NCBI GenBank assembly: GCA_021779375.1
Contig: JAJYAT010000002.1
Span: 62,001-126,000 of the forward strand
From: a bacterium
GTDB taxonomy: Bacteria; Patescibacteriota; Gracilibacteria; JAHISY01
DNA: 64,000 nucleotides
Reading direction: 5' to 3'
Part shown: piece after piece, positions 8,024-14,818 of the stretch
Layout of the letters: every line of letters starts with the position of its first letter
Position numbering within the stretch: the stretch's first letter is position 1
Program-made: the position numbers and the translations under genes
Notes under the pieces: generated by a model
What the model saw: the letters and a program-made list of their open reading frames with translations, nothing else
What the model was told of the DNA's origin: nothing
Database searches by the model: none

Positions 8024-9829
8024 TTAGAGTTTTTTGAGTGCTTTCGTCCCAGAGGCAGTTTTAATTCTGGTCTTAGTTGCAGCTGTGTCTGCCAAGTCGA
8101 CCAAAGCAACTCCGCGCACAGCGCCATTTTTGTAAATTCGCAGCGGTGATGTTGCAGAGCCTACTGGCTCACAAGCAATTCTCTGCACACTCACACCATC
8201 AAACACTCTCAGCCCACAATCTTCCTCTGTAGAAGCTGTTGGCACATACTCACACTTGGTCGAGACTGTACAAGCCAGCACCGATTTTTTTGGTGTATCT
8301 GCAGTAAGTCCGGTATCATCGCCAGCACACAGTGTAGAGTTCGCGGGCGTAGCGCCAGTACAAACAAAAGGAACACCACAAGAAACTGTGGTAAGCGTCG
8401 GTGGATCACTCCATAGACCACCCTGCACCGCATGCACCCAAACGTTATACGCTGTTCCCATTACTCCACCATTCCATGTGTAGCTTGTGCCTGTCAAATT
8501 ATCTACAGCTAAAAGATGAGGCGGATTTGTGTCAGTATCAATTCTCAAAGCATAAGTTATACCACTCCCACTTACAGCCGACCAACTAGTTGAAACTTGC
8601 CCACTGGCATTACAAGAAGCGCTGAGAGATGCCGGAGGTGGAGGAGGGGTAACAGAGCATCCATCCGTTGTTAAATTTGTAGTGTTGGTTGCTAAGGTGC
8701 TTCCGTCAGAATTTTTAATTAAAAAAAACTTCATTCCATTTGTGACTGAATTGTAAGTTTTCGAACCAGTTGCTGGTCCAGCGACGACAAGATCGCCGAC
8801 TGCTGAACCAACACGAATACTGACAGTGGCAATTCCTGGAGCGTTCCATGTGAGAGTAGTTGTCCCTATTCCAGATCCATCGCAAACTTGGATCGGATTA
8901 GGATTGGACACGAGAGTATTGGGGTTAACTTTCGAAGCTGAACAACTAGCAGTAACACCCCCATCGAGCCCAACACAAGTCCAAAAAGTTGTAGCCCCGG
9001 CAGCAGGAAAAACTGGTGAAACCGGATTGGAAGTTCCTGCAGCACAAGAAGTATCAGCTACCGGCCAACTAACATAATTTGAAGCATAAACCTTATTGTT
9101 TCTTGTCCCACAAACACCATCAACCAGAAATGGGTTAACTACAACATCAACTGTTTTTTCGACTGTACCGTATGGATTAGCGCAAGATAGTTTATAGGTT
9201 TTCGTACCCGCACTTGTCGGCGTAGTAGCAGGACTGACTGTATGTGTTCCATTGGTGTGGTCTTTATCACCAATCCATGTCCCTGCTCCAGCTGGAGTTC
9301 TACTGGCAGTACAAGAAGTTGCTCTCTTAACGGTGTATGAAAAGACTATAGACTCTCCACGATTGATTGTGGTTTTATCGACAGAAAAATCAAGCGTGGG
9401 AGGCAAAGGATTAACACGATACCATAAAGGATTTATCTCGTAAGCACTTGAGCCTGTTATATTTACCTGAAACGGGATGTCTGTAGTATTTCCATACCAA
9501 TAAGAAGAAGTTTCGCCTGCCATATTTCTAACCAAGACTTTAGGTGTAAAGTAAGAATCTACATACTTAGTACCATTAAAGGTTAGTGTTGAGCTACACT
9601 CTCCAGTGTTTTTGAAATAAACATACACATAAATGTCATCACCATAGTCATATACTACCGGGTTACCGACTATGGTCTTGCCACTACTATCGACAAATTT
9701 AGCAAAAAAATCATAGCTAGAGCATATACCTAAGTCAGCATTGGCCTGTTTTAAATTACTAAAAAGAAAAACTGAAGAAAGCAGAAAAAAAATGAATATC
9801 GTGAAGTATTTTCTATAATTTTTATTCAT
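8024..9829 (-). CDS. secreted multidomain surface protein (Ig-like, FnIII) with shared C-terminal domain
   Basis: A 601-aa exported protein. The ATG at 9829 (not the track start 9868) gives a clean signal peptide (MNKNYRKYFTIFIFFLLSS, cleavage near ANA-DL). In order come an N-terminal beta domain (about 30-140) and an Ig/PKD-like domain with CTAS...KLSCANPYG. A Cys-bearing region, a fibronectin-III-like domain (SLSASCNASGQVSTSWSAV to GLWSDPP), and one CTGATPANSTLCAGDDTGL repeat follow. The last 70 residues (EEDCGLRVFDG to GTKALKKL) match the paralogue at 5817-7274. It lies 18 nt after the identical 187-aa gene. Probably an adhesin-like surface protein. Confidence 0.72.
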   Translation of the reverse strand: MNKNYRKYFTIFIFFLLSSVFLFSNLKQANADLGICSSYDFFAKFVDSSGKTIVGNPVVYDYGDDIYVYVYFKNTGECSSTLTFNGTKYVDSYFTPKVLVRNMAGETSSYWYGNTTDIPFQVNITGSSAYEINPLWYRVNPLPPTLDFSVDKTTINRGESIVFSYTVKRATSCTASRTPAGAGTWIGDKDHTNGTHTVSPATTPTSAGTKTYKLSCANPYGTVEKTVDVVVNPFLVDGVCGTRNNKVYASNYVSWPVADTSCAAGTSNPVSPVFPAAGATTFWTCVGLDGGVTASCSASKVNPNTLVSNPNPIQVCDGSGIGTTTLTWNAPGIATVSIRVGSAVGDLVVAGPATGSKTYNSVTNGMKFFLIKNSDGSTLATNTTNLTTDGCSVTPPPPPASLSASCNASGQVSTSWSAVSGSGITYALRIDTDTNPPHLLAVDNLTGTSYTWNGGVMGTAYNVWVHAVQGGLWSDPPTLTTVSCGVPFVCTGATPANSTLCAGDDTGLTADTPKKSVLACTVSTKCEYVPTASTEEDCGLRVFDGVSVQRIACEPVGSATSPLRIYKNGAVRGVALVDLADTAATKTRIKTASGTKALKKL

Positions 9830-9846
9830 TTTTCTAATTAAATAAA

Positions 9847-10410
9847 TTAAATATCCGTCCTCAACCAAATCTGACCAGTGACTGGACTCGTCGGGTCACT
9901 GGTTCTGGTTTCGATGATGAGTCCTCCGGTTGTCTTGGTGAGACCTCCGACTATCTCCAGCTTGGTGCTCGGAGTGGTAGTCCCAATGCCGACATTGCCA
10001 CCAGCCTTAATCGTAATCCGGTCTTGAGTGTCCCAAATCCTCAAATCAGAGCCTTCTGAATATATTTGCCAAGAGCCAGTGTTCGACTTCAACATTAGGT
10101 CGCCGCCTTCTGTACCGGTGCCTTCGATAAGAATTGTTGGATAACTGGCACTCTTGATACTGAGGAGTTCAGCAGGAGTGTTTGTACCAATACCGACATT
10201 GCCACCGTTATAAAAAGCATTGGTTGCATTGGCTTGCCAAAGTCCAGCGGTCAAAACCACATTGCCACTACCAGGTGCCGCCACTGGTGCATTCCCAGAA
10301 GGCCAAGTAGTAGCTGCTAGAGCAATCGCCGCCAGCACAAAGATTACGACAAACAGCGACCCGAGATTACGAGCGATGCGCTCGAGGAAGGGGGTGGATT
10401 TTTTAGGCAT
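9847..10410 (-). CDS. exported GNVGIGT-repeat protein, copy 2
   Basis: A 187-aa protein identical to that of 7292-7855, with the same signal/anchor helix and two GNVGIGTxTP motifs. It is first in the two-gene unit with the 601-aa secreted protein and lies directly downstream of nadE on the same strand. Amino-acid and nucleotide identity between copies points to recent duplication or continuing gene conversion. Confidence 0.75.
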   Translation of the reverse strand: MPKKSTPFLERIARNLGSLFVVIFVLAAIALAATTWPSGNAPVAAPGSGNVVLTAGLWQANATNAFYNGGNVGIGTNTPAELLSIKSASYPTILIEGTGTEGGDLMLKSNTGSWQIYSEGSDLRIWDTQDRITIKAGGNVGIGTTTPSTKLEIVGGLTKTTGGLIIETRTSDPTSPVTGQIWLRTDI

Positions 10411-10437
10411 CGGTAGTGGGTTATTTTGATTGCGAGA

Positions 10438-10465
10438 ATTCTAACAATTAAGTTTTTAAAAACAA
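10438..10465 (-). promoter_or_regulatory. promoter of surface cassette, copy 2
   Basis: Exact copy of the promoter at 7883-7910 on the minus strand: TTGTTT-N16-TAGAAT, lying in the 63-bp gap between nadE and the cassette. Confidence 0.65.
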
Positions 10466-10473
10466 AGTCTAAA

Positions 10474-11199
10474 TTAAAGCAACGGTGTGAGCTCAGTTTT
10501 GTGACGGTTAGCAACCACGCGTGCGAGAATTTTTTGTTCCAACTCAGTCGCACGCTCCGGCAAAGTAAAATCATTTTTCTCGAGTCGCTGCAAAATTTCA
10601 TCCAGCACGCAGTAATTCGCACCCAGCTCGGCTTCGTCAGTCTGACCGGGATGCAGCTCGGCGGTCGGCGCGCGGGAAATTATTTCAAGCGGAACTTCAA
10701 GCTCGTGCGCGAGCGCAAAAACCTCTGTTTTAAAGAGATTTCCGAGCACTTCGACGTCAGCTGCGAAGTCGCCGAATTTCGTGCCATAACCAAGCAAAAT
10801 CTCCGAGCGATTGGAAGTGCCGAGCACCAAAGCGTTTTGGGAATTCGCGAAATTGTAAAGCGCAGTCATACGAATCCGCGGTGCGAGATTGATCGCAGCG
10901 AGAGAATTTTGTGACCACGGCGGAGTAAATTTTTCGATAATCTCGCCAATTTCAAATTCGAAAGTTTGCACGCCGAATTGCGCCGCCAATTTTTCGGCGA
11001 GCATTTTTGACTCGTCCGAGCTGATATTTTGGCGCGGCAGGATCAAGCCGAAAACATTTTCGGAACCGAGCGCGTGCACCGCGAGCGCGAGCGTGACAGC
11101 CGAATCGACTCCGCCCGACAGCCCGACGACAGCGCGCGTGAATCCCCTGGCGGCAAAAAATTTCTGTAATTTCGAGATTAAAATCTTGGAATTGGACAT
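10474..11199 (-). CDS. nadE: NH3-dependent NAD+ synthetase
   Basis: Adenylates nicotinic acid adenine dinucleotide and amidates it with ammonia, the last step of NAD synthesis. The 241-aa protein is an N-type ATP pyrophosphatase. The P-loop SGGVDS is at residues 28-33; other conserved parts are GTSNRSEILLGYGTKFGD and RAPTAELHPGQTDE. The nitrilase-like glutaminase domain is absent, so it should use free ammonia. It starts 1 nt after the upstream deaminase gene, in one operon. Confidence 0.95.
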   Translation of the reverse strand: MSNSKILISKLQKFFAARGFTRAVVGLSGGVDSAVTLALAVHALGSENVFGLILPRQNISSDESKMLAEKLAAQFGVQTFEFEIGEIIEKFTPPWSQNSLAAINLAPRIRMTALYNFANSQNALVLGTSNRSEILLGYGTKFGDFAADVEVLGNLFKTEVFALAHELEVPLEIISRAPTAELHPGQTDEAELGANYCVLDEILQRLEKNDFTLPERATELEQKILARVVANRHKTELTPLL

Positions 11200-11200
11200 T

Positions 11201-11665
11201 TTAATAAGGAGTTTTAGACTTTAAATTAAGCCATTTTTGAAAAGGAACGAGACAAACTTTGCGCCCAAGTTGTTTTTTGATGGGCGAATTTTTTTTGATT
11301 TTACCGGAAATGAAATCGTAAATTTTCGCATCAGCGAAGCCAATCGCCGCAGCGTCGTCCCGCGTCGCGCCGAAATAAATACGCGGAATTCGCGCCCAGC
11401 AAATCGCCGCGAGACACATCGGGCACGGCTCGCAGCTAGAATAAATCTCGCAGTCGGAAAGATCGAAGCGTTTCAATTTTTTGGCAGCCGCGCGAATCGC
11501 CTGCATCTCAGCATGGCAAGTCGGGTCGGAATTTTTGAGCACTTCATTGTGTGCCTTAGCTACAATTTTGCCATTGCGAATAATCACCGCGCCAAACGGT
11601 CCGCCGTCTTTGCGGCGCAAACCTTTTTCCGCCTCGGCAACCGCGACTGTCATAAAATCTTTCAC
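11201..11665 (-). CDS. guanine deaminase-like nucleoside/base deaminase
   Basis: A 154-aa zinc deaminase of the CDA fold. Zinc ligands are His51 (CHAE, with catalytic Glu53) and Cys81/Cys84 (SCEPCPMC). The overall pattern (GGPFGAVII, DPTCHAE, AICWAR, DAAAIGFADAKIYDFI, VPFQKW) follows Bacillus GuaD more closely than the tRNA deaminase TadA. It probably deaminates guanine to xanthine, although a TadA-like role cannot be excluded. The start is GTG; a TAGAAT box lies only 7 nt upstream, so the message is probably leaderless. Operon with nadE. Confidence 0.82.
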   Translation of the reverse strand: MKDFMTVAVAEAEKGLRRKDGGPFGAVIIRNGKIVAKAHNEVLKNSDPTCHAEMQAIRAAAKKLKRFDLSDCEIYSSCEPCPMCLAAICWARIPRIYFGATRDDAAAIGFADAKIYDFISGKIKKNSPIKKQLGRKVCLVPFQKWLNLKSKTPY

Positions 11666-11685
11666 GGAAAATATTCTAGCCTGGT

Positions 11686-11713
11686 TTGACTTTTAATGTT
11701 TTCGTTCTAAAAT
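11686..11713 (+). promoter_or_regulatory. promoter for 11739 gene
   Basis: TTGACT (11686-11691), 16-bp spacer, TAAAAT (11708-11713), 25 nt before the ATG at 11739. It is back to back with the minus-strand TAGAAT box (11673-11678) of the deaminase gene. Confidence 0.7.
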
Positions 11714-11738
11714 ACCACGAATCATTCTCCTCAGAACT

Positions 11739-12146
11739 ATGAAATTAGAAACAATCCCCTTGCTTGACCGACTTAGGAGAACTTTCACCGCAATGCGAGC
11801 GAGACTTGATTTTGTTTTGACCGAAAAACGAGAATTTGTCGGCATGAAACCGCTTCCTCACAAATTCATTCTCGAGAAAAAACTAGACGGTGATTTCAAT
11901 CTAAGTTTATATTTCGATTCAGAACAAGAAAAAATAAGGGGGGCGTTGATTACGATTAGCCGTGGTGGAAAAATCGGCTGCGTATCAAATGAATCAAGTG
12001 CTATTCAGTCTGGAAAAAGCATCTCACTCCGCGCACAAACTAATCTAGGTGAGATTACGGGCATCAGAATCGAAAAAATAATCGAAGCAGAAACCACCCC
12101 CGTTGATTTATTTGCACCGTTTTTGTCGCAAAAAACAGCTGATTAA
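11739..12146 (+). CDS. hypothetical protein
   Basis: A 135-aa soluble protein that I do not recognise. It begins with a basic helix (LLDRLRRTFTAMRARLDFVL). It continues as an alternating beta-rich domain (KFILEKKLDGDFNLSLYFDS, ALITISRGGKIGCVS, GEITGIRIEKII). No signal peptide, membrane segment or catalytic motif is evident. It has its own promoter and is monocistronic, ending before a hairpin shared with convergent ftsK. Confidence 0.6.
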   Translation: MKLETIPLLDRLRRTFTAMRARLDFVLTEKREFVGMKPLPHKFILEKKLDGDFNLSLYFDSEQEKIRGALITISRGGKIGCVSNESSAIQSGKSISLRAQTNLGEITGIRIEKIIEAETTPVDLFAPFLSQKTAD

Positions 12147-12228
12147 ACTGGGCCTCAATATTTTTCGGGATGAAATCGCACAAGAGTCGTCGTTAACCCA
12201 CCACTTTCTTTTCTTCACCCCCACCTAG

Positions 12229-12247
12229 CCTCCCCCAAAAGGGGAGG
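12229..12247. terminator. hairpin between convergent genes
   Basis: CCTCCCC, loop CAAAA, GGGGAGG: a strong 7-bp stem between the gene ending at 12146 and ftsK ending at 12298, followed by GATTTAGTTGTTT. It may terminate transcription or be one of the genome's palindromic repeats. Just upstream is a half-site GTTAACCCACCAC (12192-12204) of the 30-bp palindrome family. Confidence 0.5.
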
Positions 12248-12297
12248 GATTTAGTTGTTTAAATTCTGCTTCATGTTCCATGTTCCATGCTATATGA

Positions 12298-14649
12298 CTA
12301 GCGCTCCCCTCTCCCGCGATCCATCTCATCTAATTGACGAGCGACCTCGGCTTTTGCCGCTGCTTCCGGATCGTTCGCGCCCGCTTCCATCTCGTCTAGT
12401 TTCTCAGCCGTGACATAAATCGCACGCGGTTTCGCACCGTCCGCCGGTCCGACGAATCCGCGTTCTTCGAGCAAATCAATCATGCGCGCGGCACGAGCGT
12501 AACCGAGCGAAAGTCGGCGCTGCAAAAGTGAAGCTGAGGCACGACCGGTCTCGACGACGACACGCGCCGCCTGACGAATAATGTCTTCATCGCTGCCGCC
12601 CGGCTTCTGATCAGCCGAAGAATTTTTGACGCCCGGCAAAACGACGCTCGCATTTTTTTGTGAATCCGTGATTTCGTCGTTGTACTCTGGCTCTTCTTCG
12701 AGATTGAGTTTGATGGCGTTCGTCACTTTGCGCACTTCGTCTGTCGAGATAAATGAGCCCTGAATACGCACCGGCTTCGATTCTCCCGGCGGGATGAAAA
12801 GCATGTCACCCTGTCCGAGCAAATCCTCCGCGCCAACTCCATCGAGAATTGTTTTGGAGTCCACGCCCGAAGTGACAGCGAAAGAAAGCCGCGTTGGAAT
12901 GTTCGCCTTGATGACACCAGTGATGACATTCACCGACGGTCGCTGCGTCGCGAGAATGAGATGGATGCCGACAGCGCGCGCCATTTGCGCGAGTCGCATG
13001 ATTGCGCCTTCGACCTCCTTCTGTGCGACCATCATGAGATCCGCCAACTCATCAATCACAATCACGATGTAAGGCATTTTTTCTGGTGGTTTGGTCGCGT
13101 TGTATTCTTTGATGTTGCGGACTTTCGCCTTGGAGAGCTCGATATAGCGGCGCGTCATTTCACCGACCGCCCACTTCAGTGCGGAGATTGTTTTCTCTGG
13201 ATCATTGATTACCGGCGTCAGCAAATGCGGAATGCCGTTGTAAGGAACCAACTCAACACGTTTCGGATCGACGAGAATCAGGCGCAAATCATTCGGCGAA
13301 TTTTGGTAAATCAGCGAAAGCAGGAAAGTATTAATTCCGACAGATTTACCGGAACCGGTCGCACCAGCGACGAGCAAATGTGGCATCTCAGCGAGATCAG
13401 CAATCCGCGCATTGCCGGAAACATCGCGACCAAGCACGACGCGCAAATTGGATTTGACCTTGGAAAATTGATCGGACAGCAAAAGCTCCTTGAGACGAAC
13501 CAAGGTGCGTTTGTCGTTTGGAATCTCGATGCCGACTAAACTCTTGCCTGGAATCGGCGCTTCAATACGCAAACTTTTGGCCGCCAAAGCCAAAGCCAAA
13601 TCGTGTTTCAATCCAACAATCTTGGAAAGTTTGACTCCTTCGGACGGCTTCAAAGTGTATTGCATCACAGTCGGTCCGACATTCACGTCGAACATCTCAA
13701 CCTCGATGCCAAACTGCGATAATTTTTGGCGAATGACTTCCGCCTGACGACGCAATAAAACTTCGTCAACCGAAGCTGATTTCGCCGCTTCGTCGAGCAA
13801 ATCGAGTGACGGTGGCGTCCATTCCGCATCGGAAATTTTGGACTTCTCGGGTTTAAATTCGGCCGCCAGCTTGACCGCACCCGGACGATTGATGCGAAAT
13901 TCAGCCGTCTTCGAATCTTTTTTACTTTCCTCGGTTTTTTGCTTCATGTTCCGTGCTTCATGTTCCGTGTTCTCTGCCGCTTCTTTCTGGAAATCGCGCA
14001 CTTTTAAATTACCATTTTCGACTGGTTTTGCCGCCTCATGCCCGTAAATTAAATTACGGACGAACATAAAAATATCGCGGAATGATACGCCGAAAGCGAG
14101 CAAAATCGAAATCAGGAAAAGGGCGAAGAGAATGATTTTGGCGCCGATGTCCGCGAAAGTCGCGCGCAAAAAAACAGACATGACGAAGCCGACGATTCCG
14201 CCGTATTCCGGCGCAGCCGAAAGCATTTCGTTCGGCAAAGTCGAAAGATGGACGATGCCGAGACTCGTCGCGACGAGCAACACGATACCGAAGATACGGG
14301 TGAAATTGAATTGAATCGTCTTCGAGGCGACGAGCGCGCCGCTGACTACGAAAAAAATGATTGGCACAAAATTGATCCCAATCCCAAAAAGCCCCCGAAA
14401 ACTCATGACCCACCATTTTCCAAATTGACCGATACCACCACCGAGCGAAAAATAAGTCAGGACTCCAAGTACAAAATAAATTATCGCCCAAATGTCGCGC
14501 GCGATACGCGAATCAACCTCGAGCTTGAGTGAAGTTTTGGAAGCGGAAGAAAAGATTTTTTTGAAAATGGAAGAGCGCGAACGGCGGACTGGCGCTGCGG
14601 CATAGGAGCGACGACGGGCTGAACGACGGCGAGAGCGGCGAATAACCAC
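12298..14649 (-). CDS. ftsK: DNA translocase FtsK/SpoIIIE
   Basis: Septal DNA pump that segregates chromosomes and resolves dimers, 783 aa. A basic N-terminus is followed by four or five transmembrane helices (about 48-190), a short linker, and the alpha/beta motor with Walker A GATGSGKS and Walker B VIVIDELADL. The C-terminal gamma winged helix (GRASASLLQRRLSLGYARAARMIDLLEERG) would read KOPS-like sites. The linker segment NTEHEARNMKQ is encoded by two units of the intergenic CATGTTCCGTG repeat, an unusual in-frame insertion (about 13942-13975). Confidence 0.96.
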   Translation of the reverse strand: MVIRRSRRRSARRRSYAAAPVRRSRSSIFKKIFSSASKTSLKLEVDSRIARDIWAIIYFVLGVLTYFSLGGGIGQFGKWWVMSFRGLFGIGINFVPIIFFVVSGALVASKTIQFNFTRIFGIVLLVATSLGIVHLSTLPNEMLSAAPEYGGIVGFVMSVFLRATFADIGAKIILFALFLISILLAFGVSFRDIFMFVRNLIYGHEAAKPVENGNLKVRDFQKEAAENTEHEARNMKQKTEESKKDSKTAEFRINRPGAVKLAAEFKPEKSKISDAEWTPPSLDLLDEAAKSASVDEVLLRRQAEVIRQKLSQFGIEVEMFDVNVGPTVMQYTLKPSEGVKLSKIVGLKHDLALALAAKSLRIEAPIPGKSLVGIEIPNDKRTLVRLKELLLSDQFSKVKSNLRVVLGRDVSGNARIADLAEMPHLLVAGATGSGKSVGINTFLLSLIYQNSPNDLRLILVDPKRVELVPYNGIPHLLTPVINDPEKTISALKWAVGEMTRRYIELSKAKVRNIKEYNATKPPEKMPYIVIVIDELADLMMVAQKEVEGAIMRLAQMARAVGIHLILATQRPSVNVITGVIKANIPTRLSFAVTSGVDSKTILDGVGAEDLLGQGDMLFIPPGESKPVRIQGSFISTDEVRKVTNAIKLNLEEEPEYNDEITDSQKNASVVLPGVKNSSADQKPGGSDEDIIRQAARVVVETGRASASLLQRRLSLGYARAARMIDLLEERGFVGPADGAKPRAIYVTAEKLDEMEAGANDPEAAAKAEVARQLDEMDRGRGER
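13942..13975 (-). repeat. CATGTTCCRTG repeat inside ftsK
   Basis: Two tandem units (TTCATGTTCCGTGC, TTCATGTTCCGTGT) of the dispersed intergenic repeat lie in frame within the ftsK linker. They encode the polar stretch TEHEARNMK. Confidence 0.75.
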
Positions 14650-14764
14650 AAACGGATTTTAAATTTAAAATTTAGAATTTAAAAATAAGCTCCAAATTTC
14701 TCGAATTTTAACATAAAAATCATCACCAATCGCTCCATGTTCCATACTCCATGTTCCATGTTTA

Positions 14765-14793
14765 TTGCTTTTTCCGCTTATTTTTGCTAAAAT
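14765..14793 (+). promoter_or_regulatory. promoter of the TraG/VirD4-like gene
   Basis: TTGCTT (14765-14770), 17-bp spacer, TAAAAT (14788-14793). The ATG follows 25 nt later. The region between this and ftsK contains CATGTTCCATACTCCATG repeats (about 14734-14760). Confidence 0.65.
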
Positions 14794-14818
14794 GCCCTGA
14801 TTTAAAAATAAAAAACCA

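Larger units (their letters stand above)
9826..10472 (-). repeat. 647-bp direct repeat, copy 2
   Basis: Second copy of the segment at 7271-7917. Its outer edge abuts the nadE stop codon (10474), and its inner edge is the start codon of the 601-aa secreted protein. Recombination between the two copies would delete one cassette. Confidence 0.95.
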
